From Cliona cf. orientalis (lineage: Eukaryota; Porifera; Demospongiae; Clionaida; Clionaidae), in NCBI GenBank assembly GCA_963930775.1, contig OZ005700.1, positions 1,505,476 to 1,569,475 of the forward strand: a DNA stretch of 64,000 bases, in the 5' to 3' direction. The position numbers and the translations under genes were made by a program. Position 1 is the stretch's first letter, and each line of letters opens with the position of its first letter. The notes under the pieces are model-generated. The model ran no database searches, had not been told where the DNA came from, and saw only the letters and a list, made by a program, of their open reading frames with translations. This document shows positions 12,395 through 25,400 of this stretch, piece after piece.

Positions 12395-13438
12395 TTATAA
12401 AGAGTCTGTGATTCTACCGTCTTCCAAGATGGCGTGGATTAGTTCGTGTTCGGTTAGGTCGCACGGCTTCTCGTATGTCGAGTGTGTGAGTGCGTGTGTG
12501 TTGGCGCCGTACTCTGCCAGCACGAGGACGATGTCGACACTGTTGTAGTAGGCGGCCGTGTGCAGTGCCGTCCACCCTCTCCTGTCCCTAGCTTCGAGGT
12601 TTGTTAGGTGGTGTCGACAGAGATAGTCAGCGAGGTGAGGGTAGTTCTTTGTTGCAGCTAGGTGCAGGAGGGAATCGAAACAGGTGTTGCTCTTCAGGAC
12701 GTTGTCGAGGGCGGAGCAGTTGGGGTATTTCTGGCAGTGGTTGTGAACGAGTTGAATCACTGCATCTTCACTGTCGGCGGAGGCATGGTCAGAGGTGGTT
12801 TGCGATTCGACCGCCTTATCGGCTCTGAGCTCTCTCAGGTCGGCGTGTAGGAGGAGTCTGGCCATCTCCACGCTCTCGGCTAGGTCAACGGGTCTCTCGT
12901 CGTCCACGTTTTTCGTTTGGAGCAGGTCACCGACTGCTTTGCACGAGCTCAGGATCATCTCGGCTGCCTCCACATCGTCCATGGCAGCTGCTACGTGCAG
13001 CGCGGTCCAATTCTCGGGATCCCTGACAGTCACGTCAGCTCCCGCGTCGATAAGCAGCTTGAGGCACCCGAGCTGGCCCTCGAAAATGGCCCTCATGACT
13101 GGTGGGAGGCCGCTGGGCTCTCTCTCCTCGACTGCTCCCATTCCGTGCTCGGTTATGAGCTGTCGGATCTCCTGCACGTCTCCGTCAGTGACGGCTTGCT
13201 GCATGAGAACGCTCAGGGGGAACTTGACTCCCTTTCTCTGCTTTCCCGTCTTCACCTTCTTCTCAGCTGCGCTCGAGGTCATGGTGAGCAGGCTGAGGTA
13301 GCTGGGTAGGACTGGCAGACTCTGTCGCCTCTTGGAGATTCTCTCTAGGCTCAGCTTTCTCTGGCTCTGAGCTGCTTGCGTGCCGCTCTTTTTCAGGTTA
13401 CTGATCAGACAGCTGGCTTGGTAGGACATCGGCATCAT
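12395..13438 (-). CDS. Ankyrin-repeat protein with PP1-docking motif
   Basis: A single open exon encodes 347 residues from an ATG at 13438. After a basic N-terminal segment (about residues 1-65) comes an RVxF-type protein phosphatase 1 docking motif, KGVKF at residues 69-73. Directly after it lie ankyrin repeats at about 78-170 and again at about 250-340; each block has the TALH signature (NWTALHVAA, GWTALHTAA). A less regular acidic linker separates the blocks. RVxF followed immediately by ankyrin repeats is the layout of PP1 regulatory subunits such as the MYPT/PPP1R16/PPP1R27 group. The inferred role is therefore to bind the PP1 catalytic subunit and direct it to substrates. I cannot assign an orthologue. 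The lack of introns, unlike most genes in this window, may indicate a retrocopy origin. A second ATG lies at codon 2. Confidence 0.8.
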   Translation of the reverse strand: MMPMSYQASCLISNLKKSGTQAAQSQRKLSLERISKRRQSLPVLPSYLSLLTMTSSAAEKKVKTGKQRKGVKFPLSVLMQQAVTDGDVQEIRQLITEHGMGAVEEREPSGLPPVMRAIFEGQLGCLKLLIDAGADVTVRDPENWTALHVAAAMDDVEAAEMILSSCKAVGDLLQTKNVDDERPVDLAESVEMARLLLHADLRELRADKAVESQTTSDHASADSEDAVIQLVHNHCQKYPNCSALDNVLKSNTCFDSLLHLAATKNYPHLADYLCRHHLTNLEARDRRGWTALHTAAYYNSVDIVLVLAEYGANTHALTHSTYEKPCDLTEHELIHAILEDGRITDSL

Positions 13439-13542
13439 GGTTTCTGTAAAGAGGTTTCTTTTGATTAGCTTTCAGAGACTAGTTTTGTTATAGCTTGTTT
13501 TTCAGTTTGCAATTTGACTGTCAGCTGGTTTCACCTGCGGTC

Positions 13543-13550
13543 AATTTATA
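13543..13550 (-). promoter_or_regulatory. Possible TATA box of the ankyrin gene
   Basis: TATAAATT on the minus strand lies about 105 nt upstream of the ankyrin-gene ATG, which would put transcription start roughly 75-80 nt before the ATG. Position and sequence fit a TATA element, but AT-rich spacer yields such words often. Confidence 0.3.
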
Positions 13551-13559
13551 GCCTAGCTG

Positions 13560-16500
13560 GCCGCATGCGTATGCTCGTGGACGTGGGCGTCCTACATAAT
13601 CATATCATTATCTCATCATTTCCGTAAGCTGCTAAATATAGCGCGATGAATATGCGCATTAATTTATGGCGAACTAGCCAGCTAGCACCAGACCAGAAAC
13701 ATGAAACTCTGTGTGCTATCATAATCACCTGCATGCACGCCATGCGCCAGTGTTCAAGTGGTGTTGATGTACACGGATCAAATAACAATCTCGATGTATC
13801 ACTGCAAGATCTTGACACAACAGCATCATCATAAGCGCATGCAGCCAATGGCGGTCACATGTTCTGTAATGCAACATACATGCACCTTTCTACTTCCCAT
13901 AGTCCAGAACGGACCATAGATTTTTTTATGTCGATGTACATAAGTTCTGGAGCTAGCAAAATTTTTAATGATCATCAGCGATAAATTTAATCCGAATCCA
14001 GAATCCAAGGTGACGTTAGGAATCAACTATTGCACCACTTCCTTTGTCCTTCACAATGCATTCCAATGACACCTAGCAGTGCCAGCGGTTCACCCTGGTT
14101 CAGTGGACACACAACAGAAGGGACTCAAAGCTCCAACCTTCATTGGAAAGAGGTCAACCTGTAAAAGGATATTGAAAACTAATATCGTTGATATTTCTTT
14201 TTTCGGGGTATCCAGGATGCACATGTACCATGCATGGTCGCATGGGGACCATCTTCTCTCTCTCTTTCTCTCTTTCTCTCTCTCTCCCCCTTCCTCACCC
14301 CAGTCCTGCTTCATAGTGAAGAGCCGAAATTAATAAACCTTAATGCAACAACATACGTAGCATAGCAACCACTCCATAGTGCTCACCACAGCTCCCCAGC
14401 ATTGCAAGCTATGTCTGTTGCTTGATGGTTTATCACCTTCTTCTGGCATCCCTTTGCTGAGCTATATAATTATACCTCTAGCTAATTAGTAAACACTCTA
14501 CAAGTGTTGCCCTCAGAGCTGGTGGTTGTGGTTGAGATGAAAGGGACTGGAGAGGGCTGTTGGGTCTCTGGCACTCCAAGGTTTATCAACTGCCCAAATC
14601 TCCCACAAAACGACAGCCAACCACAAGAAACACCACCATGCTGGAGCTGTGAAGTGCAAAAGTAAACAGTTTTGCTTATAGCTTTACCACACAGTATAAC
14701 AGCTTGTTAAGTGCATAATATATACTTGTACATTTGTGCTGGCTTTATCGCTCTCTGTTAGGCGCATAAGTCAAGGTAAGCCGCCATAACAATCAAAGAT
14801 CAACTGTAGTACATTCCTCTCTCTCTCTTTCTCTCTCAAGCATCCATTTTAGTGTTGGTGTTCATATCTCGCATGCCAGGCAGCTCAGAGTCAGTCCGGT
14901 ACTTACAATAGCACACATATGCGGAGAGACTGATGATTTTTATTGGCTTAATTCTATGACGTGATGATCAATAGTTTTTAGTTGGACTGTAAAGCCAGTT
15001 TACTTCCTCAGGCTGCTGCTTATATTTAATGAGTAGGTATTAACTTGTAGTATTAAATTTTTTATGACGTGATCTAGAAGTTAAGAGTGGATGCATAGTC
15101 ATTCGTGCAGGGGCGTTTGTTAAATATTAATCAGTATTGGTAGTGTTTGGTTACCATTCCTGCAATTTTGCACTAATGGGCCCATATACCAGATATCACT
15201 ACCCGTACGTACGTACACTGGAACTTAGTATTATAGGATCAATGGTTTATTTACTGCTAGCAAGTCCATCAAGCAAGCAAGCAAGCATGCATGTACATGG
15301 TTTTACTTCACAGTCCATGCATGTCGCACATCCACACCCGGCCGGCCCACGCGCAACTATTGGCTAGACTAAAAAAAAAATGGTATTGCACGACTTTATG
15401 TGCAGACATACATGCATGCAGTCGTAATAATTGTATTCCTCAATTCTGGTTGAATATGCTCTTGTGCCGTAGCCTCGTCCCTTGCAGGCTCTTCCATGAT
15501 CCATGGAGCTCTTCTGAATGAATGTTGCGTAATGAAAAGCTGGGAGGCAGGATTGACCGAGGCTACTTGGGCTGCGTGTAGCCAGATAATCTCATGCAGC
15601 TCTCATGAATAATTTATTGCATATTATTACTAATATTTGTGCCATTTTATGTTCTTGGAACGAAAAAATGACACCACTGTTGCATGTCAATTAAGAGCTT
15701 TGATCTTTAAATTAACAGATACTTGGTAGTCCGGCCTGCAATGCTAAAGATCAAGGTATCACCATCCCTCCGATCCAATTTTCTTCAGTCTCTAATTCCG
15801 GCATACCAAGAATTTTGTGCACCATTCCACAGCTAAGCTTTGAAATAACTTACAATAGGAAGCAGCCTAGTGACGAGATCTCTACGTAGCTATAATATAA
15901 TAATAATTACATGTATTATTGTAATAGACACACATGCAGCTTCTTGGAACTTTTTGCTGGATGGTATTTTCCTGTCCTTTGAAGCATGGGTTCACCATCC
16001 TGCCGGCCAGGCCTGGCTCACTACCTACCCTAGGCTTTGCCTGTGTGGGGTAATTATAATGCCATGGCAACCAGTGGGCCAAAACTGGTGGGAGGTGACC
16101 GTAGTTATTATAGCTAATTCGCACAGCTCACTAATTGAGACATTGAGCTCGACTGATTGAAATTCCAGCTATATATGATAGCCTATACTGGCTGTTTGCT
16201 TCTAGCTATAGCTATATGCATCTGTGTACTGGTTTCTGTAGCAACGAGCATCGGGTGTTGTACTATGTACCTGCACAGCATGGCTGGCATAATAATGATA
16301 GCTATGCAACAACAGCGATAATTGCCAATAGACATTCACATTGATTTACTGCATACAAGTGCACTAAAACTGAAGTGTTATAGGGTAGAGTATCATTCAG
16401 CACCTGCTTATAATTACATGCATATAATATTATTAAAATAATATCGTTGCACATTGAAAACTTGAGAGGAAGCCTGCCTACGAGGCTTTTCTAGTCTTGA

Positions 16501-19500
16501 TTGTACTCCAAGTACATAACCCCATTTCACTCGGGCCTGCATGCATGGACCAGTGGCAGCTGTAATTGATCTGTCTGAGAAGCGGACGTCAAAGGGACTA
16601 ACCAAGAGATCTACTGACGATAACTGGCTGTTATTGGTTATTCTGAAATTATTATATTAATTAAACACACGTAATACCGCTGGATAATTACATACCACCA
16701 CTGTTGCCTCCCACGTCAGGTTGACCCAGCTGGTCCGTGGTTGCTATGGCTCCTGACCAAACACCACTGGTCACTGTTCCATAATAATCCTACTGTTCTC
16801 TCCTCTTCACAGGAAATGAAAAAGACATCGTCGTCTTGGGGCTTGAGGGTGGGTGGCCTAGTGCTGGCTTAGCTTCCTAAATGCTACTTTTCAACCAGGA
16901 TGTACGAAACATAATTTCATCAATTAAAAGCCTGTGATCTGTTTAAAAGAGTTTGTAGCTGAATTGCATTCTTCGCTGGTGGTGTACAGTTAGCCCTGGT
17001 ACCCGATGCATAGTCAGTGCCTGGTATATATACTATATAGAATATTATATAGCTGGTTGAGAAGGTAGTTAGTTATATTGGTACACGTGTGTTGCTATAT
17101 ATATAAGGGGCATTCACCAGTACACTGTGATACATTCTCAGTGTGCAGTAGATTAGGCTGTAGCTAATCAGCCATGCAATGGTGGCTCCAGCTATGGTCC
17201 ACAACAATTACCAACTCTCACATCAGCAGCATTGCCTCTCTCCATTCATGCAGCCCGGCCTAGCTGTTTGATTGATCTGCATGTATGTCGTGCACCCCCC
17301 ACTCCCTTCTCCTCCTCCTCCTCTCTCCCTCCAAATCTTTCCCCCTATGTTTACATATTCATCATGTCTGCATTAGCATTATGGGGCACTACATAGCCAT
17401 ACAGGACCAGGGGGGCTGCATTCGTGTTCAAGATAGCTATATTTAACAAACACATGAAACACATAGTGTATAATAACTGCACTTCAGGCTATATACGTAC
17501 TTCACTGTTACTGCATGCTGATGGTTGTTGCACAATCGGTCATATTATTGCTAAGTTCCTCTTTGTGTGCTTCAATGACCGTTTAGCCTGGTGTTGGGTG
17601 TACTGAGCCTAGCTCACAAAGAGAGAGAGAGAGAGAGAGCCAGCTCATTAAGTGCTCCTTTGTTGTTGTCATGGATGCTCCTTATTGAACGTGTCAAATT
17701 TCAATCAGCTGTGCCCACGCGATGAGGCTGAAACCTACCAAATTTCTGCCTAAAAGAGTAGGCCGTTGGTTCCCCATATGATCATCGCCACATTCCCCCA
17801 CCTCTAGCAGCAAGCAAGATAGCTATATAGCTGGGCTTGGTCGACTGGTATGCCAACCCTCCTATATAGCTCTTGGAGTGACTTGTAAGGCTAACTAGGG
17901 TTGTCCACTCAGTGCAGGTGTGCCAAAAATGACGCCTGGATTTTCTCATGTTGTTTATCTGGTTTGAGATCAGTAATTGAAAGAAAGCTGTTTGTGTGCC
18001 TAGCCCATCACATTATACATGTCATACATAAAGGTATGCAGCTTGTTTCACTACATTCATAGACACAGTTTCAGACTGCCTATAGTAGCAGCCTAGCTAT
18101 AAAGCTATGTAGCTACGTACGTACACCATCAATTTTCTCTTTGTGGTGGTAACCAAGCCACCTACGTAAGTAACAAATTTGTGCCTTGATCTGTGATCTA
18201 GCTGGAGCACTATACTGTACACCCTGATGCCATACGTACGTCATAAAGCAGTAACTGTATATCAATAGCTGGCCGTATTGCAAATTGTTGCTATTATGGA
18301 ACCAAAAATTACACTCCAATTGACCCTCGTAACCCTGGGTGCAATCATCAGTTAGAGTCTATTATGTGGGTACATTTCAAGAATCTTTGTGTTTTCGACC
18401 AGAGCCTGTGTTGGATACTGAAAGGAATCCAGGAGTTAATCAACAATTGAGTATTGATCTGAACCACTTACACAGTGGTGCATCTTGTAATATAGTACCT
18501 AATCACTATTGCCAGGTATACATAGTATTGATTAGTATTATTAGGCCACCGTCCAAATTACGTAAGTGATCAACCTCTAACAAGGTCCTCAGGTGCAGCT
18601 ATGTAGGGAGGGGAGGGAGGAGGGAGTGAGGGAGGAAAGAGAGAGAAGGAGAGAGAGGGGGGGTGGGGAGGGTCACATTCCTTACCTTATAATTCCCAAT
18701 GAGTGGGGTGGATCTGATTGTTTATTGTTGTGCAAGGCGTACGCTCGGGAGAAAAAATCCCAGATTTAATTATTATTAATTGGCAATAAATTACCATTAT
18801 ACCTTGTTCTTTAGTGGTGTATATTTGCAAGGTTAATGGAAGTATAACAACTGCTGCGTCCTGGAACAATCCAGATGCTGTTTACTTCAACTTGATCTAC
18901 TCATGCATTGATCTTGAACAGCATAACTTACGCATGTACATGTACGTAGATTTCATGAGCATGCACACATTTGGACATAGTTGATAGTTAGTTATAGTAT
19001 GTGATTAGGAGTCCCCCCATATGCTGCTGACTGAGGCGTAATCCGCTGGAATTTCAGGCTAATTAATTACAGGTGTCGTGTAGGTGGTGCGACACATTTC
19101 ATCAAGGTGAAAATGAGGTCGTTTTTACTAGAGGAATGTCCAATTAATTTATCCAAAATCCATGAAATGACGTACATTCTGAATATCTGATTCACATTGG
19201 CTGGGAATCTTTATAATAATTATGTACCTCCAGTTCCTTGAGGGATGTGCATCACATCTTTATTATGCACATGCAATTACATGCTTCGTTAGCTTAACTA
19301 CAATTATTATAGCCATACTATTACCTCAGGACTAAATTTATATTGCATATCACTCCTTTACTATGCATATTATTTTTAATTATATGCTTAGTTAGTTTAA
19401 TAAGAATTCTCACCTGCATGTGCACAGTATCTCATAACATAGCACGTGCATGCGTGTGTACGCATGATTTGTGCTGGTTTACAAGTGGATCGAGGGGAAT

Positions 19501-22460
19501 TGACCAAATTTGGAAATCTTTGACCATCGATTCAATCTCTAGATCTGCATACTCCACATCATTCATCATCCATTTCTTTAAAAGTTACTGTTTCATTGTG
19601 CATACATCACATCGTGTGAACTTAATCAAGTATATGGACTACACCATGTACAATGCTAATTTGGATGCTGTTAGTGTGATAACATGCATCGTACGTATAT
19701 CACGCACAAGTGACGATATTATTATGCGGCAATGAAATAATAGTACGTCATTGAGGAAGTACTACCGGTGGTAATGCTGTACTAATCCATCAGTCATTTT
19801 TGCAGGAGGCTCGGCTCCCAAACAACTCTTACTATAACATAGACTGGAACAATTATACCAAGACCCTTCAAAATATTCCTGGTATCCCATCTCCGTTACC
19901 ACAGGGAATTAATCTAAGATTGCACAACTAAACAAAGGTACTAAGATCGATCGCACCGTGCGCTCCTGGCTGCTCTTGATTGCAATCCTCTCTCATTACT
20001 TTATTCAATTAACTCTGTATCAAAGTTTATCTCAGCACAATGCATACACATGTGCATACATGGTAAAAAGAATTCTACAATTGTCGGTATTAAATCAACT
20101 TTATTAATTTCTGGAACTAAACTAAACTATAAGCCCACCAGCCAGCCCACTCCGTATCGAAGTTTATCAGCACATGAACTGTGTGTTCATACATGGCAAA
20201 ATAACTATAATTGTAGGTACTCTTGGGTCCCATGCATGTATTGTATAAATGTACTCACCAAATTTGGGTATTGTGAGTATAAACTAGCTATTGTGCACTG
20301 TCTGACTGTCTCTCCTCTAGCTAGCAAATCTTGACGATTCTGGTTTGCATCGGAGACAGATTGTCTGTTGTACGGCTTTGGTGTGTGGTGCATCTTGACC
20401 TAGTAGTTGATGGATCGTAGCCTTACAGTGAGTGAGATAGTGCAGCGTTGATAATGGCAATTAGGGGAGGAAGCTAGTGGCTATGTGCACAGCTATACGA
20501 GGTGTAATTCTTGAGAGTAACTTGATTTCTAAACACGTCATACCTAGCCTATTGGGGTTGACTCAGATCTGACGTTTAATTAATGCCTACTCAGTCAACA
20601 GCTACGTAATGTAACTACTGGTGATTCTCAACAGTTCTGATCGGAAGCTTCTTTGCTATTGCTTAGATTGAAGAGTTATGATTAGAGGTTAAAGCAGTGT
20701 TTGTCCAAATGCTCACAATCAAGACATAAATTTCAGAGTATATATAGATCATGGGACATATTCTGCAGCATTTATCACTCAGGTGCCTAGATAGATGTCT
20801 TGCATGTTGTGCATGAGCAAAAAAAAAATTCCGAGTAAGGTAAGGGGAATATAACCTATGCATACTTGATATGCTACTTACAGGATGATGGCATTAACCT
20901 GTTCTCTCTGATGTGTACCTAGCAATAATACGAGTAATTGTCAGGAGCAGTCAGTCTATATCTACTAGGCTGACGTTCCTGTGGAACAATGAAGTATTAA
21001 AAAGATTCCCCGAGTAAAGGATGAGGCACTATAATTATAATTGCATTCTTGCTAAAAATGTTTAATTCTAGGGGTACTTTTCTTTAATGGACTCTCACAG
21101 ACCGAGATTCTGAAGTCATCGACTGACTATAATATAATTTACGTACACGCTAGAAGGAAGTCTCTAGTTATCCTTCCACATACTTTTATCTCACTAGGCC
21201 ACGGCCACGTTGGTCAGCGAAAATATTTTGTCCCTATTGGTATTAAATTACCCAATTCCTAGTAGAATGTCGTACAGCTGATGCCGCCCATGAACAGCTA
21301 TACTAATGCGTCAGTGGAGCGAATGTATAGTATAATTATGTGTGAGTTATGTACGTCACACTGTGAGACGTGGAGCCTGCTAGCTGAAGGGTGGAAATTA
21401 TCAGGTATGATACACTAGGACTGGCTTTTATAGTAGTTGATGTAATGTTATTGCTAGTGATGAATTGAATCAGTTTGGCCTTACAAAATTTTAATTATTA
21501 TTAGGTATGCTTCGGTAGGCTGTACAATGTCCTTATAGATTTGAATGCTGCATGCTGGATTCGAAATAGCCACATTCTGGAAGTTTATTCTATGTGGCCA
21601 GTAGTAGTCCATCCTATGGCTAGGAACCATAGATAGTCACGGCTCATTGAGATATCATTCAACACAAGAACTTCACTGAGTTAGTTGATTGCTACATGCA
21701 ACTAGACTCCTCCGGCCACTGAAGGGAAGGAAGTCCACGCGTCATAACGCATCATTTACTATATATAGCATAGTGACCATGCTTAGGATTATTATGCTGG
21801 GCATGGCATGTATGGTGAGTTCATACATTAGGGCATTTGTTCAAGTCGTAAACAACTTTTAGCTGAATAATGGATTCTCAGCACAAGTACACAGCCTTGG
21901 GTTAATAATTGACCTAATGAAAACTTAAAGTCCATTAATAATTATTAGCTCTAATGGAAGTCCTCGGTCATGTTTAGACACACCCAAACTTTCACTAACT
22001 ATAAACAATGTACAATAATTATTAATAATTAGAGCAACTTCATGCACGCACCGACTGACTCGAGCCACGTAAACTAAAACAGCGGAAATCTTATTAGTTC
22101 TATTATACAATATTATTATTATGTGGAGGTTATGTCTCTGTTTAATGCTGAGCATGCATGCACACTTAATAATCAATTACTGATACACGTACAGTGTATT
22201 CTTGTATTAGCTGACGTGCATACCCCATGCACATGCCAGTAGCTACCACAGGTCTACCAAAGATTAAATCAATCAAGAATTAATATCAGTCATGTACATA
22301 GTACACAATTATAGCACACAATGTGATATGTAGTCATGCGTATCAAACACGATGATAAAAATCACTATAAATCGTACACACACAGAGAGAGTCATGAATA
22401 CTCCAGCAGGCTCACAAAGAGAAAACTTTCAAAATACTTTCTAAATAATACGATGCAGCA
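13560..22460. other. Gene-poor AT-rich spacer
   Basis: I find no open frame with a recognisable domain on either strand and no convincing exon series. It contains CT-rich and GA-rich simple repeats (about 14253-14287, 14815-14840, 17620-17639, 18600-18665) and many CATG/TGCA and CTAG/AGCT words. It may hold regulatory sequence for the flanking ankyrin and NPC1 genes or unrecognised non-coding RNA. Confidence 0.5.
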
Positions 22461-25400
22461 CTAGTGATTTATTAACCTGGTTCGTTCATCAGCTGTGGCC
22501 TGGCCTGATCCACCATAGGGAACTCCCTGTTGCTGGTATACCTGTTGGTTGGGGTAGGTCGGCGCCCCATAGCCACCATAGGACTGATTGTGGTGTGCTC
22601 CAATTGGAGGAGGGGTTGGGTCAGTGTTGGAGGGTAGCGTGGGATAGAGAGTGGGCTGGGGAGGCTGTTGGGAGTTGACAGACCTTTGTTCGTTGTTCTG
22701 TGCTCTGGTTGAGGATGTTTGGGATGGCTCCTCCACTTCAAGATCAAGGTCTCTATAAGGCTTTTTTGTGAAGGGCACGTTAGGAGGACCTGAAGAATGG
22801 AAATTTGTGCATTGAAAGTATCACATTTACCACCACTCCTGGCCAATATTATGACGCTCAGACTAGCAGATAAGCACAATATGGAAAACATTGAACAGAC
22901 TGGAAATCATTCTTCCAGTTTTTCCTAACCCCCAGAGGCAATATTAATATGCAGTGAGTGCTATTTAGGCTCATGCATGGTTTAGCTCAGGAATCCAGAT
23001 GCAGAGAGGAGATGGTACTAATGAATACTATTAATGGTCATGAATACCAGAGACAATCACAGGTCAATTCTTTGCAGCCCTAGTGTCCTGTTTACGGCAT
23101 TCCACCCACCAAACTGACTCAAATCAGGCTTCAATGCCGACAGGTAGTGGCAGAGTCCACATTATAATATCCTGAATGAAGATCCCCCACCCACCCCAGC
23201 CCTACGTACCACATAAAATTTCTACAAAATTCTACTATATATCAAAATTAATAAACAGAGGACTTTGCACCATGGCCATCACAGTGATATTATTATAGTG
23301 AAATGTTGGGACATACCGATATAGCTGAGAATGACGGGTAGGAATATAAGTCCGTGCAGGGCACCCCAGAACAGCATCATCATGTACATGCGGAAGTAGT
23401 AGATGTTGAAGAGCCTGGACTTGGCAAAGAGCAGGACAAAGACGCCAAGGAACTTGGTGACGGTGATCCCACTGAACACGGAGGCTCCCATGTGGTCGAG
23501 AGCAGACTGGGCCCTCTCTCTACGACGACCCGTGTGAGACACAAACCAACGAACAATGTGAGAGCAGAACTCAACTGATATTCCAACCGTCTGTGAGTAC
23601 ATGTACGTGTATGCATAATATTGAATTGTAAAATCTGAATTTATAACACATCCCAATAAAAGACTGATGCTGCGATTCTATAACGTGATATAATACACTC
23701 TTTGCTAAGAAGAGCCTGTGTATGAGACAAAGTAGAATCTATACATTAATTTTAAATGGTTGCTCATACCAATAAACTAATTTTTATTTGAACCAAAGGG
23801 ATGTTTTTGCATTAAGAATAGCAAATTCCTAAACTACCAATCATCTGACAATGTCCCGGGGCAGTAGTGCATATACCTCAATAACAATAAGAGCACAGGA
23901 AGGGTCCATTAAGAGTCCTGAGTAATTAGTTACTATCTAAGATTCTTATAATATCATTGCATCTGCGTGTGTCTATAGCTGAGCAGTGATTTACTGTTTA
24001 ACAATTGGGGTCATAAAGTACATGTAGTCTATAGAGCATTCTAGTGGTAATGACGAAGATTAATACTGCAATTTTATTACTATTAAATTTTGAGCAGTTA
24101 TTAAAATCTACTGCGTGTCAGATCTGGGTAGCTCTACTCACCATGACGAGGTTGACGAGGGAGACGGCATTGGCATTGATCCCCAGGAGGTGCATACAGC
24201 CAAACATGTGCAGGATGATCATACACACAACCAGCATGAGGATGGCAGCCGCCCACACATTCAAACCAAACATCAGAACGGTCACAAAGAACACAGCAGC
24301 TAGAGGGAGAGAGGAGGGGAGAGACGGAAAAATCGAATTTTATAGAGAATAAAGAATCACCATGTAAGATTTGGCAATTTTGGTGGGTAAGGCTCGTATT
24401 TTGTATTGTATATAGCTCACCGACATTCTAAGGCCCATAAAAAACTATATGTATCTAAGAATGATTTAGCAAGAGTTGACTTACATGTGACATACATGTA
24501 CATGTACAGTAATGTACACATAAGAACAATGAGAATAATTATACCTATGGAGAGTCCAATATTGAATGCCATGTCGTGCACTATACTCAGGTACTGCTCA
24601 TAGTAGACATAGAAGACACTATAGGGGTAGACTTTCCAGTCCATCAATGCAGACACATTGTCAGCCAGATGATGAGCCCAGCGCAGGGCAGAGATGAAAT
24701 CAGCAGACGTCTTCAGCACAGTGTGGTAGGTCATAACATAGGAGGCTGGGAGAGAGAGAGAGAAGTCGGAAATTACCAGGGTGATGTTAAATCGTACTTG
24801 GCTAAAAATTAAATACGCATGCATACACCAAGTGGAAAAAATCACACCCATAATAAGACCTACATGACAAAAAAAAAAGCCACATACGTAGGACGAGCAC
24901 TCACTCAGAGCAGTGGTGATGTTTCTGCCATCTTTCTCTGTCTTGTTGACGACCACAGCTCCTCCAAAGGCAGCATGGCCTCCGGCTGCACAGTCGGTGC
25001 CAGGATTATCGTGAAGGAACCAGTCGAGGTAGGTCTCAAACACAGTTCTGTTTGGACGGTCTCCACTGGCCATGCACGAGTCACAGGAGTCGTTGAGCCA
25101 CTGAGGGTCATAGCACTCTTCACCACCATCGTCCCTCGATACGCCACAGCAGTAGCTCTTGGGAGCCATCCACTCAAAGTAGGTGTCCAACCAAAGCATG
25201 GCTGGCTCAGCTATCTTGGTCCTGCGTGGGGAGAGAGAGAGAGGGGAGGGGGAGGCAGGAGAGAAGGTGAATGAATAAAAAAGTACAGACATGCTTTCTC
25301 TGCTTTTGCTTACAAGTTTGAAGCAGCAGAGTACTGCACAATCTGCTGTCCCAGTGAATTCTCGTCACAACCAGCTCCCGAGCAAATGAAATTCTGCTTT

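Noticed and set aside
12601..13309. Several overlapping plus-strand open frames of 62-168 codons
   Set aside because: They are shadows of the minus-strand ankyrin gene, whose frame carries the recognisable domains.
19343..19735. 130-codon hydrophobic open frame
   Set aside because: It lies in AT-rich spacer, its hydrophobic content follows from base composition, and no splice or domain support was seen.
23354..25274. Plus-strand frames, including one of 151 codons, opposite NPC1-A exons
   Set aside because: They run antisense to conserved NPC1 exons, recur opposite the same exons in copy B, and have no domain of their own.
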